NCBI GenBank assembly: GCA_041395905.1 | Contig: JAWKZP010000004.1 | Location: 248,001-312,000, forward strand | From: UBA7803 sp041395905 | Lineage (GTDB): Bacteria > Pseudomonadota > Gammaproteobacteria > Pseudomonadales > Azotimanducaceae | Length of the DNA: 64,000 nt | Reading direction: 5' to 3' | In this document: in pieces, positions 1 through 7,425 of the stretch | Layout of the letters: the number at the start of each line of letters is the position of its first letter | Position numbering within the stretch: position 1 is the first letter of the stretch | Program-made: the position numbers and the translations under genes | Notes under the pieces: generated by a model | Told to the model about the DNA's origin: nothing | Databases searched by the model: none | What the model saw: the letters and a program-made list of their open reading frames with translations, nothing else

Positions 1-2
1 CG

Positions 3-572
3 CTGACGTACACATCGGCCCCAGAACTCTTCACACCGATATCGCGTCCTCACTACGTACGGAAGTCCGGCTCAACGGAGGGCTGGTTTAGCGCGGTAGT
101 CACTGACACTCGGTATGCGACCGGCCACACCACAAACAAGCTGCCGATCACATTTGAGCGTGACGAGGCGAAAGCGAACTTCGTCATAAGACGCAGAAGC
201 CGTTTCAAGTGGGAACAGGGCAAAAGCAAAAAGGAGGCAAACTTGAGACGCCTCCGCAGCTATCACCGCAACGTTAGGAAACACGTCGCGTATATACATG
301 GTCCTCAGACGCTTTGGTACATCAAGCGACGAGACAACGTTCGTGATTTCATACCTCGCTGTCCGCTGACGTTAACTTTCGCCGCTATGCATCGACTTAG
401 CGAGCTCTGCCGATACACCCCTACTAGGCTTGCGCGCCATTTTGAATGCGGTCACAACTGGCTGCTGTCGGAGTTCATCGCCACAGCCCCACAGCAGTTC
501 ATGGATGAGATTTCATCGGCGATTACGGGCCAAGATTTCATGATTCCGGGGCGAAGAGCTAGCGGCGCCTAA
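3..572 (+). CDS. YaaC-like protein, C-terminal part (cut by window start)
   Basis: The reading frame is open from the left window edge to a TAA that forms part of the attC1 inverse core, as is usual for cassette genes. A TTG at 243 is only an internal codon. The C-terminal 60 residues carry the pattern HRLSELCRYTP followed by NWLLSEFI and FMDEI, which resembles the C-terminus of YaaC-family proteins (from memory of the family, no search done). YaaC proteins have no settled biochemical role. The N-terminus, start codon and upstream attC lie outside the window. This is the first cassette visible here. An unrelated cassette protein of unknown function remains possible. Confidence 0.65.
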   Translation: MTYTSAPELFTPISRPHYVRKSGSTEGWFSAVVTDTRYATGHTTNKLPITFERDEAKANFVIRRRSRFKWEQGKSKKEANLRRLRSYHRNVRKHVAYIHGPQTLWYIKRRDNVRDFIPRCPLTLTFAAMHRLSELCRYTPTRLARHFECGHNWLLSEFIATAPQQFMDEISSAITGQDFMIPGRRASGA

Positions 573-666
573 CAATGGCGATGCAGCGGACCGTCCAAAC
601 CATCACCCAAATTGCTTTCGCAGTTTGGCCGCCGGTTCGCCCGGCCGCTGATCGCCGGTGTTAGGC
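567..666 (+). other. attC1 recombination site
   Basis: The site starts with GCCTAAC (567-573) and ends with GTTAGGC (660-666), giving 100 bp with imperfect dyad arms: GCGATGCAGCGG on the left against CCGCTGATCGCC on the right. It overlaps the stop codon of the YaaC-like gene and ends four bases before the ATG of the PIN gene. Confidence 0.92.
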
Positions 667-669
667 GTC

Positions 670-1395
670 ATGCTCTACGTACTACTCGACACGAACGTTA
701 CTGCCGGCTACTACCTTCCGCGGTCTTTGAATAGCTCCAAGGCAAGATCTCGGATTGAGAACATCTTCGACTCAGCTAGATCCGGGGAATCAGAAATGTT
801 CTTCTACATCCCCAACTTCTGTGTCGCGGAGACATTCAGCGTTTTCATGAAGCACTCGTTCGGGAAGTGGAACACGCACGTCAAGAAAAAGGGAACAATC
901 GACACTAGGATCTACAACCAGCTCGTCGCCCAATTTCAATCTGACATTCACAATGGACATTTCCTGTACCACTACGAGTTGTCTCGATACCACGTCCTCG
1001 GAATCAATCTGGTCGCACCAGTTGACCACTACTACAAATTCAAGCGTGGAAAGAAGTACGTCGCTCCGATGGGGACTTTCGATCACCTGATCGTTTCTAT
1101 GGGGATCCACCTGGCGTACATCCATGGAAAGGACAACGTTGTGCTGCTTACTGCGGACGATCGAATTTCCAACATCCTCGATCGATGCAACGCTGGACTT
1201 CCTGCTTCAACTATTCGCAAGCTGAAGCTCCAGAATGCCGAGCAGCTCACTGGAAAGCCGTTTCACCCAGACACGTTCCCACAATGTGTGAACCTAAAGT
1301 CCGCAAAGATCAAAGACTTGGCTGCAATCTTCGGCTCATGGCCACTGCCGGTCGGCAGAATCGCTGAACCACCGTATCGGTACAAAAGGATATGA
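670..1395 (+). CDS. PIN-domain protein, possible toxin-type RNase
   Basis: The predicted protein of 241 residues opens with LLDTNV (Asp at about residue 7). It has a second acidic position in VAETFSV and further ones in FDHLIVS and LLTADDRI. This spacing of four acidic residues is that of PIN nuclease domains, which cut RNA with Mg or Mn. The start is the ATG at 670, four bases after the attC1 core. A GTG at 658 would lie inside attC1. VapC toxins are usually about 130 residues, so this protein has roughly 100 extra, mostly in the middle and at the C-terminus. No antitoxin gene accompanies it in the cassette. Whether it acts as a toxin, a defence effector or an RNA-processing enzyme is not shown. 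Confidence 0.75.
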   Translation: MLYVLLDTNVTAGYYLPRSLNSSKARSRIENIFDSARSGESEMFFYIPNFCVAETFSVFMKHSFGKWNTHVKKKGTIDTRIYNQLVAQFQSDIHNGHFLYHYELSRYHVLGINLVAPVDHYYKFKRGKKYVAPMGTFDHLIVSMGIHLAYIHGKDNVVLLTADDRISNILDRCNAGLPASTIRKLKLQNAEQLTGKPFHPDTFPQCVNLKSAKIKDLAAIFGSWPLPVGRIAEPPYRYKRI

Positions 1396-1396
1396 C

Positions 1397-1496
1397 GCCT
1401 AACAATGGCGATGCAGCGGGCCGTCCAACCCGTCACCCAAATCGCTTTCACAATTTGGCCGCCGGCTTGCCCGGCCGCTGATCGCCGGCGTTAGGC
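1397..1496 (+). other. attC2 recombination site
   Basis: GCCTAAC (1397-1403) to GTTAGGC (1490-1496), 100 bp. It differs from attC1 at about nine positions. It begins one base after the TGA of the PIN gene and ends six bases before the next ATG. Confidence 0.92.
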
Positions 1497-1502
1497 GTCA
1501 CC

Positions 1503-1904
1503 ATGAGTACTGACTGGCATTCAGAAGAAACGTACAAAGGCCTCATTCAACTATCGCTGTCTGGCCTCAAATTCGGAGCTTTGGTGAACGGTGGAGCTGC
1601 AGTGGCACTGCTAGCATTGATCGGAGATCTTGTTGGGAAAGGCAACACGCTACCGTCGTTAAAATCTCCAATGGTCTGTTTCATAGTTGGAATCGCATTG
1701 GCGGGATTTTCACACGTCACGGCGTATCTAACGCAGCTCCGCCTATATAACGAGTCTGCTCTTGGGGCCGATGAAACTGGGCTTGGATATCATGGAGTGT
1801 GGCTGCGGATTTCTCTGGTATTCGTAGTCGCATCGATAGTGCTCTTCCTGGTTGGAGCCTATCTGGGTACTTCGATACTGACGGGATTGGGCAGTGACGC
1901 CTGA
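1503..1904 (+). CDS. Small integral membrane protein of unknown function (cassette)
   Basis: A 133-residue protein with three hydrophobic stretches, at about residues 20-42, 55-76 and 103-130, separated by short polar loops. A soluble N-terminus contains WHSEETYKG. I do not recognise a named family. Small three- to four-helix membrane proteins are common cargo of integron arrays. The ATG lies six bases after the attC2 core and the TGA is part of the attC3 inverse core, so the gene fills its cassette completely. No signal peptide distinct from the first helix is visible. The function cannot be inferred from sequence alone. Confidence 0.75.
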   Translation: MSTDWHSEETYKGLIQLSLSGLKFGALVNGGAAVALLALIGDLVGKGNTLPSLKSPMVCFIVGIALAGFSHVTAYLTQLRLYNESALGADETGLGYHGVWLRISLVFVVASIVLFLVGAYLGTSILTGLGSDA

Positions 1905-1997
1905 CGAATCGATGAAGCGGACCGTCCTGCACGTCGCTTTTTTTGCTTGAGCAAAAGAATCGCCGGCTAAGGTCGGCCGCTTATCTTGGTGTTAGAT
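1899..1997 (+). other. attC3 recombination site
   Basis: Begins with the variant inverse core GCCTGAC (1899-1905) and ends with GTTAGAT (1991-1997), 99 bp. The right core TTAGAT belongs to the following cassette. It pairs with the ATCTAAC at 3790 at the other end of that cassette, which fixes the boundaries of the OLD-nuclease cassette. Confidence 0.88.
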
Positions 1998-2011
1998 CGC
2001 GGGGGGCGCAG

Positions 2012-3795
2012 GTGAAAATCCAAAGGCTAAGAATCTCCAACTGGCGTTCCATCAAGGAACTGGACCTTGAGGTCTCTGATTTGATGGTGATCATCGGTCA
2101 GAACAATCATGGAAAGTCGAATCTCTTATCGGCGATCCTGTTCTTTTTCGGGGAGATCAAGCATCAAGATCTAGATTTTCACTTCGGCGCCCCTGAGCTA
2201 TTCGTCGAGGTTACCTTTGACGGTCTCGAGGATTCGGACAAGACCACCTTTCAGAAGTACCTCACATCCTCATCGACCATAGTGGTCCGCAAGACCGCCC
2301 AGTTGGGGGGTAGCTTCGATTATCGCGGTTACATCGAAAATCCGACCGATGAATGGCTTCGGGAAGCGAATGCTGATGCATATACGCGGCGCGAAACGGC
2401 AGAAAGCCTGCCCTTCCATCCATTTTTGCCGGAAGCGGGCCGCCTTTCCAAACAGAACATAGTTGATGCTCAGAACTCGTATGTAGAACAGCATCGGGAT
2501 GAGCTAACGTTCACCTTCGAGCCCGAAGCAACGAATTTTCTAGGACTAAAGAACGTAGCAAAGGGCATATTCGGGGACGTGTACTTCATTCCCGCAGTCA
2601 AAGAAGCCTCTGACGATTTCGCAGCTAAAGAAACGAGCGCATTCGGAAAGCTATATTCCACAGTAATTGGGGAGATGGCTGCTGGCAACGCGGAGTGGAA
2701 AGCAACACGGCAGCGACTTCGAGAAATTATTCGCAGCTCTGGAACAAGCTGGATCACGAAGGTAATCATAATGAGAATCGCCCTCAGAAGAGCTGGCCCG
2801 TTTCGAACAAGCCATAACTGATGAACTTGCCTCCTGGGGCGCTCAGATCGACATTGAGGTGTCCGCGCCTGACATTGAGAGTGTGTTTAAGGCGAATACA
2901 CAGGTTTGGGTGAACGATGGGGTTCGGACAGACATCCGGCGTAAAGGGCACGGACTTCAAAGGGCTCTTACCGTCGCGCTGATCCAGGTAATCGCAAGGC
3001 GGGATCGCAATCGTTCTGAAGGTGCCGGCGACGGAGAATCTCGGAGACGCACATCGTCAAATTCTCGGTACTACATATTCGAAGAACCAGAGCTATATCT
3101 TCACCCTCAAGCGCAGAGAGCGCTGTTCGATTCATTTGTAGAGTTGTCTGAAGGTGATAGTCAAGTATTCTTGTGCACCCATTCGAGCGGGCTGATTGAT
3201 GTAGAGCGGTATCGCACGATCTACATAGTTACGAAACGAAATGAGGCGGAAGGAAGCCAGGTCACGTACTGCTCTGAAGAGCTTTTTACTGGCGACGCAA
3301 AGAAAGACTTCAATCTGTCTTACTGGATCAATCCGGATCGCGGCGAGCTATTTTTTGCATCAAAGGTATTGCTGGTAGAGGGGGCGACGGACAAGACCGT
3401 GATACCACTTATCGCCAAGAGCTTGGGCGTATTCCGATACGACTACACAGTTATCGATTGTGGTTCGAAGTCAAACATTCCGTATTACATCCGTCTTCTG
3501 AACAAGTTCGGGATACCTTACGTGGCCATCTATGATCGTGATCACCAAGCAGGAAAGGCGCCGGACGCCATAGCCTCTGCTGACATCGCGACCACGGGAA
3601 TCGAGAATGAGTTAGATGCGGGGCTGGGGCGTGCAGTAGTTGTACTGGAAAATGACATTGAAGAGGAACTTGGCAATGGCTGCGGGCAGCAAGAACAAGC
3701 CATACGCAGCTCTGAGTCACGCTACCGACGCGGCGTTTACCTTATCGCCGGCGCTAGAGGCAAAAATCCGAAACATATATGACGCCGCGATCTAA
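2012..3795 (+). pseudogene. OLD-family ATPase/TOPRIM nuclease, broken by about three frameshifts
   Basis: Starting at GTG 2012, the first frame (to 2821) has an N-terminal ABC-type ATPase with IIGQNNHGKSN as Walker A. The second frame (2775-3675) continues with the signature-like GHGLQRAL, Walker B IFEEPELYLHPQ, the H-loop CTHSSG and a TOPRIM domain (LLVEGATDK, then IYDRD). The frames do not join directly. Conserved-looking residues around 2734-2775 are in a third frame, suggesting two 1-nt deletions at about 2730 and 2778. A further shift near 3672 is needed to reach a natural C-terminus that ends at TAA 3793-3795 inside the attC inverse core. OLD nucleases are ATPase-linked DNA nucleases, several with anti-phage roles. 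No UvrD-like partner follows, so this is class 1-like rather than Gabija. Sequencing error is an alternative to real decay. Confidence 0.85.
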
Positions 3796-3820
3796 CAAAT
3801 CGATGAAGCGGACGCGGATG
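3790..3820 (+). other. attC4, left half (interrupted by IS)
   Basis: ATCTAAC at 3790-3796, then AAATCGATGAAGCGGAC, matching the left arm of attC3-type sites. The site stops at the left end of the IS3-family element. The inverse core is complementary to the TTAGAT that opens this cassette at 1992. Confidence 0.8.
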
Positions 3821-3844
3821 CTTCCTACGGTTTAGTGGACACCC
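3821..3844 (+). repeat. Left terminal inverted repeat of the IS3-family element
   Basis: The 24 bases pair with 5039-5062 at about 19 positions. Six bases at the outer end (CTTCCT) and ten at the inner end (GTGGACACCC) are identical. Confidence 0.75.
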
Positions 3845-3870
3845 TGATCTAACGAGTCAGGAGTGTCGAG

Positions 3871-4227
3871 ATGCCGAAAGCAGGACCGAGAACGACTTAT
3901 AGATACAGCGACGAATTCAAAGCGACGGCAGTTCGCCTAAGCGAACTGCCGGGCGTTGAAGTGCAAGACGTTGCAGCCTCTCTTTACATCCATCCGTTCA
4001 TGTTGTCTCGTTGGCGCAAAGAGGCCCGCGAGGGGAAGATCATGGCCAAGGGGGTGAAGCTGGATCCGGAAGTGGCTGCGGAACTCAAGGCACTGCGCAA
4101 GCTGAAGAAGGACTACGAACGACTGAAGGTTGAACACGACCTTCTAAAAAAAGCCATCGCGTTCACTTCCGCACGAGAGGCGATGTCTTCGCCTTCATCG
4201 ACCACCACAAAGAAGAAGTCCCGGTGA
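3871..4227 (+). CDS. IS3-family transposase OrfA (helix-turn-helix subunit)
   Basis: A 118-residue basic protein with the OrfA layout: YSDEFKATAVRL at the start of the helix-turn-helix, then FMLSRWRKEAREG, then a leucine-zipper-like coiled coil (about residues 70-95) ending LLKKAIAF. OrfA binds the terminal repeats and, fused to OrfB, forms the active transposase. Its last four bases overlap orfB. The start ATG at 3871 follows AGGAGTGTCGAG, a fair ribosome-binding site. It looks intact. Confidence 0.9.
   Translation: MPKAGPRTTYRYSDEFKATAVRLSELPGVEVQDVAASLYIHPFMLSRWRKEAREGKIMAKGVKLDPEVAAELKALRKLKKDYERLKVEHDLLKKAIAFTSAREAMSSPSSTTTKKKSR
4146..4153 (+). promoter_or_regulatory. Likely programmed -1 frameshift site for OrfAB
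   Basis: Seven A residues followed by G, placed in the OrfA frame as AAA AAA G. Slipping back one base enters the frame that runs without a stop through DVFAFIDHHKEE into OrfB. A_AAA_AAG-like runs at this place are the standard frameshift signal of IS3-family elements. Confidence 0.65.
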
Positions 4228-5033
4228 GAACGATGTGCCGGCTCTACGACGTCAGTCCGAGCGGCTATTACGCGTGGCGGCACCGCCCACCCAGTCGTCG
4301 GGACCAGGAAGATGCGGTCCTGCTCGAGCGGATCGATGCTGTTTTCCGGGATAGCCGGGAGACCTATGGCAGCCCTCGGGTTCATGCCGCACTACGGCGG
4401 AAGGGGGAACCGGTTGGGCGACGCCGGGTCGAGCGTTTGATGCGGGAGAACGGCATCCAGGCCTGCAGCCACCGGCTCTACCGGCGACTGCCTGGCTTGG
4501 GTCGTTTCTATGCGCAGGGGACGAACCATCTCCAGGGATTGGCGATCGAGCGACCGGACCAGGCGTGGGTCGGTGATGTGACGTATCTGAAGGCAGGTGG
4601 GGAATGGCGCTATCTGGCCACCGTTATGGATCGCCACTCACGCCGGATTCTGGGCTGGTCGTATGGCCGGGAGAAGACCGCCTCCCTGACTGCTCGGGCG
4701 CTGCGACGGGCGATGAAAACCCGTCGCCCAGCCGACGACACCATCTTCCACAGCGATCGGGGTGTGGAGTATCTGGCGAGCTCGTATCGACGACTACTCT
4801 CGAGTGCAGGGATAGCAGCCAGCGTGAATCGTCCCCGATACATGAACGACAACGCGCACATCGAATCGTGGCGCAAATCGATGAAGACGGAGTTCTACCA
4901 TCGACGCCCATTCGAGTGCGATCAGACCCTGCGTGCGGCGATCCGTTCGTACGTGGACTTCTATAACCATCAGCGGCTACATTCGGCGCTGGGATACCGA
5001 ACACCAGTGGAGTTCGAGCACCAATGCAGCTAA
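4224..5033 (+). CDS. IS3-family transposase OrfB (DDE catalytic subunit)
   Basis: A 269-residue protein with the DDE integrase core. The first Asp is in WVGDVTYL, the second in FHSDRGVEY, and the Glu in NAHIESWRKSMK, 35 residues after the second Asp (the D-D-35-E spacing of IS3 elements). The C-terminus has the usual FYNHQRLHSALGYRTP. The nominal GTG start at 4224 is probably not used much, because the same frame continues upstream (FIDHHKEEVPVRTM). The active product would be the OrfAB fusion made at the A-run at 4146. The gene is full length with all catalytic residues, so the element may still be able to move. Confidence 0.93.
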   Translation: MRTMCRLYDVSPSGYYAWRHRPPSRRDQEDAVLLERIDAVFRDSRETYGSPRVHAALRRKGEPVGRRRVERLMRENGIQACSHRLYRRLPGLGRFYAQGTNHLQGLAIERPDQAWVGDVTYLKAGGEWRYLATVMDRHSRRILGWSYGREKTASLTARALRRAMKTRRPADDTIFHSDRGVEYLASSYRRLLSSAGIAASVNRPRYMNDNAHIESWRKSMKTEFYHRRPFECDQTLRAAIRSYVDFYNHQRLHSALGYRTPVEFEHQCS

Positions 5034-5038
5034 CTACC

Positions 5039-5062
5039 GGGTGTCCACTTTTCTGCAGGAAG
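5039..5062 (-). repeat. Right terminal inverted repeat of the IS3-family element
   Basis: Inverted partner of 3821-3844. It begins six bases after the OrfB stop codon. Confidence 0.75.
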
Positions 5063-5142
5063 TCCCCCGTCCAAACCGTCACTTGGTTTGCATTCGCAAA
5101 CCGCGCGCCGGTTCGCTCGGCCGCTGATCGCCGGCGTTAGGC
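5063..5142 (+). other. attC right half downstream of the IS (attC1/2 type)
   Basis: From CCGTCCAAACC to the core GTTAGGC (5136-5142). The sequence follows attC1 and attC2 closely, including CGGCCGCTGATCGCCGGCG. It does not match the attC3-type left arm at 3790-3820, so the two halves around the IS seem to come from different attC sites. Confidence 0.8.
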
Positions 5143-5167
5143 GTCAGATCGACGGTGATTCAATCGG

Positions 5168-5896
5168 ATGACTGAAACTACCGAGAACGAACGCCTAATC
5201 CAGTACTATCGCGAAGCTTACTTTCACGAACTGGACAGAAAAGACGCTGCGATGTCGCGGTTGCAAGGCGTATCTTCTCTGGTTCTCGTCGAGATCGGTT
5301 TCCTCGGCTACGTAATCTCGCGGATCGAACCTCACGACCTGTTTGAACTTTCGCTTGTCTCTGGAAGCTTCTGGATGATGTGTGCATCTATCATCTGCGC
5401 AGTTTGGTTCTTAGCCCACGGTTTTCTCTTCCAGACATACGAACTAGTTCCGTACCTCGACGAAACCGAAGAGTACAGAGCTACGCTGTTGCGCACCTAT
5501 GCCAAATTTGAGCATGGAGATAACCTCGCGAGGAAGTACTTCGATGAATTTCAAATCAGTTACTTGAGCGATTGTGCATCTCAGATAGGCCGAACAAACA
5601 CAAAAAGACATCGGATCGCGCACCTATCCCTCGTATTCGTTTTCGTTTTCACGTTGCCTGCGCTCCTCTCTGTCGGAATACTATTTGTTCATGATCGACT
5701 TGGTGATCCGCCAAGCGTTGGAACAAGCTTTTGTCAAAAGGTTTGCGAACCGGAGATACTAATGATTGAAGGTGAAGATAACGAAACGCAACCCGAACCC
5801 CCGCCTCCACCTCCGCCGCCCCCACCGAAAAGGCTTGAGAGAGGTGAAAAACCAATCGATACCTCGCGACCACCGTCAGATTCCGATGGCGATTGA
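5168..5896 (+). CDS. Membrane protein with proline-rich tail (cassette, unknown function)
   Basis: A 242-residue protein. A soluble N-terminus (about 1-33, EYxR-like REAYFHELDRKDAAMSRL) precedes two close membrane helices (about 36-53 and 63-88). A cytosolic helical segment follows (about 90-150), then a third helix (about 152-177) and a C-terminal tail with two Cys residues, a run of ten prolines and a charged end. This layout is loosely like the SLATT-type membrane effectors found near defence genes, but I cannot see a diagnostic motif and do not claim it. The start ATG is 25 bases after the preceding attC core, and the TGA lies at the start of attC5. Confidence 0.7.
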   Translation: MTETTENERLIQYYREAYFHELDRKDAAMSRLQGVSSLVLVEIGFLGYVISRIEPHDLFELSLVSGSFWMMCASIICAVWFLAHGFLFQTYELVPYLDETEEYRATLLRTYAKFEHGDNLARKYFDEFQISYLSDCASQIGRTNTKRHRIAHLSLVFVFVFTLPALLSVGILFVHDRLGDPPSVGTSFCQKVCEPEILMIEGEDNETQPEPPPPPPPPPPKRLERGEKPIDTSRPPSDSDGD

Positions 5897-5986
5897 GTAT
5901 CGATTCAGGGCGCGCCTACCCGTCACTGCTTTTGCTCGCGCAAAAGAATCGCCGGCTACGGCGCGCCGCTCATCTTGGTGTTAGGC
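5888..5986 (+). other. attC5 recombination site (degenerate left box)
   Basis: The right end GTTAGGC (5980-5986) and the central block AAAAGAATCGCCGGCTA match attC3. The left box is degenerate (GCGATTGAG around 5889) rather than RYYYAAC, so the left boundary is approximate and the site may recombine poorly. Confidence 0.75.
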
Positions 5987-6008
5987 GCACCTTGTTACTG
6001 TCTCGCGT

Positions 6009-6896
6009 ATGTTGCCCCCGATATTCGACAACGATGCGGTACGGATTGAGTTCGAACGCTGGAGTGCATACTTCGGCGACGAGGATCCATATAGCGGCCC
6101 AAGTACTGTGGGACTGCATGAAGTCTTGCGCGCACACTTTTTTGTCGTCGACTATTTTTACTCCAAAGGGCAAGGCATCGGCGGAATCGGTCCCAAGGAC
6201 CCAGACATGTTGCATTCGGCCATTTACAGGCAGTTTGTTTCATTCGGCGGCAAAGACAAGTGGTCGACTCACTACGAACGAGCGGCAACACTATTATTCG
6301 GATTGATCTCAGACCATCCCTTTCACGATGGAAATAAGAGAACAGGGCTTCTCACCTTACTCCTCTTTCTCGTCAAGATCGGAAGAACACCGACCGTCCC
6401 GCAGAAGGATCTCGAAGACTTCGCAGTTGAAATCGCGGAAGGTAATCTTGCCAAATACGCTCGTTATAAACAGTACAGCAAACGTCAACGAGACCCAGAG
6501 GTTCTGTTTATCGCCGACTATCTGAAGCGAAACTCCAGAGAACTTGACAAGAGGTATTACACGATCACCTATCGTGAGCTTGATCGCCGGCTTCGAGATT
6601 TCGGCTACAGGCTAGACAATCCGCGTGGAAATCATATCGATGTAGTACGGGTTGAGACGCGCCGCAAACGGTTCGGGTTTGGGCCACGAGAAGCGGTAAA
6701 CGTGAAGGTAGCACAAATCGGATTCCCTGGTTGGAAATCTCAGGTTGGGAAAGGCGCCATTAGTACCGTAAGGCGAGAGGCTCGCTTAATGCCAGAGCAT
6801 GGGTTCGATTCGCAATCCTTTTATCAGGGCGTCGATCCTATTCACTCGCTTATTGCAGAGTATGCTGGCCCACTAGAGCGGCTCGCTTATAGATGA
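6009..6896 (+). CDS. Fic/Doc-family protein with C-terminal HicA-like region (cassette)
   Basis: A 295-residue protein. The Fic/Doc core (about residues 35-145) contains the active-site loop HPFHDGNKRTG at 103-113, preceded by an STVGLHEVL helix and DPDMLHSAIYRQ. The loop is nearer to Doc (kinase-like) than to classic AMP-transferring Fic, because GNKRTG replaces GNGR and the second Arg is absent. Residues about 185-265 (ITYRELDRRLRDFGYRL, then PRGNHIDVV, then VAQIGFPGW and AISTVRREARL) look like a HicA-type dsRNA-binding fold with its single His. That second call is inference. No Phd-type antitoxin is in the cassette. ATG 6009 is 22 bases after the attC5 core. Confidence 0.8.
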   Translation: MLPPIFDNDAVRIEFERWSAYFGDEDPYSGPSTVGLHEVLRAHFFVVDYFYSKGQGIGGIGPKDPDMLHSAIYRQFVSFGGKDKWSTHYERAATLLFGLISDHPFHDGNKRTGLLTLLLFLVKIGRTPTVPQKDLEDFAVEIAEGNLAKYARYKQYSKRQRDPEVLFIADYLKRNSRELDKRYYTITYRELDRRLRDFGYRLDNPRGNHIDVVRVETRRKRFGFGPREAVNVKVAQIGFPGWKSQVGKGAISTVRREARLMPEHGFDSQSFYQGVDPIHSLIAEYAGPLERLAYR

Positions 6897-6918
6897 TCGG
6901 CGCGAACCCGATTGGAGC

Positions 6919-7015
6919 GCCTAACATTGCGCTCCAACCGAACTGCCGCATTGTCGCGGTTGGCTTTCGCAAACCACGCGCCAACGCGCCAGGCCGCTGA
7001 ACTTGGTTGTTAGGC
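6919..7015 (+). other. attC6 recombination site
   Basis: GCCTAAC (6919-6925) to GTTAGGC (7009-7015), 97 bp, with paired arms GAGCGCCTAAC...GTTAGGC and an internal GCGGTTGGC/GCCAAC-type stem. It is 22 bases downstream of the Fic/Doc stop. It belongs to a third attC sequence type in this array. Confidence 0.9.
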
Positions 7016-7320
7016 ATCATCCAGGAGCGTTGATCTGAGGGTCTGTGGCTGCATACGTGCAACGCATAGCTTCACGCCGCGGTGAGGGTCTTCGAGTGGT
7101 CGTAAACGATGATCCCAAAAACAGCTGGGGCTGTCATTGCGAGTACCTTCAGCGAGCAACGGGCATGATAGGCTGTTTTTCTGACCCTGAGCACCCCGGG
7201 CCGCGCACAGCTCGGAATCAAAATCGGGCTCGATGGTGTCAGTCGCGTTCGAGCGTCGTCGAGTGCCACAAGGTCTATAGAGATTCTGGCAATGACTGAG
7301 CGTACGCCCATTGCCCTGAC
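7016..7320 (+). other. Cassette-sized stretch without a convincing gene
   Basis: About 305 bases lie between attC6 and the decayed attC7. Short frames exist on both strands (for example + 7045-7299), but none has a good start context or a recognisable protein pattern. It may be a gene-less or decayed cassette. Confidence 0.5.
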
Positions 7321-7419
7321 GCCTGGCGAGTCGATAACACCGCCCTTGCTACCCGTTGCGCTTCGCGCTTCTACAGAGGAATCGCCGACTACGTTCGGCC
7401 GCTTGTATCCGTGGCAGGC
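7321..7419 (+). other. attC7, decayed (end of the array)
   Basis: 99 bp, the same length as attC3, and alignable to it over GGAATCGCCGACTACGTTCG and GCCGCTT. The left box is GCCTGGC and the right box GGCAGGC, so the invariant TT of the core is lost. It is probably no longer a working site. Confidence 0.65.
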
Positions 7420-7425
7420 TCCACG

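Larger units (their letters stand above)
3821..5062 (+). mobile_element. IS3-family insertion sequence inside attC4
   Basis: About 1.24 kb with imperfect terminal inverted repeats of about 24 bp (3821-3844 and 5039-5062; the inner ten bases GTGGACACCC are identical). It carries the two overlapping frames orfA and orfB of an IS3-type transposase. The flanks (GCGGATG on the left, TCCCCCG on the right) show no 3-5 bp target duplication. The exact outer ends are uncertain by a few bases. Base composition differs from both the cassettes and the chromosome to the right. Confidence 0.88.
1..7419 (+). mobile_element. Distal segment of an integron gene-cassette array
   Basis: Six recognisable attC sites plus one decayed one alternate with single genes, all read on the + strand. 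Each full attC begins with an RYYYAAC-like box close to the stop codon of the preceding gene and ends with a GTTRRRY box just before the next gene. That polarity places the integrase and attI to the left of position 1. Two attC subfamilies are visible: attC1 and attC2 (about 90% identical, both 100 bp) and the attC3/attC5/attC7 type, which shares a central block ending in CGGCCGCTT or a variant. Array DNA is clearly poorer in G+C than the 60-70% DNA to its right. No integrase gene is inside the window, so whether the integron is sedentary or mobile cannot be told. Confidence 0.9.

Noticed and set aside
2012..3795. Gabija (GajA) or another two-gene OLD system
   Set aside because: No UvrD-like helicase or other partner follows. 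The cassette ends at the attC directly after the nuclease, so only a lone class 1-like OLD protein can be claimed.
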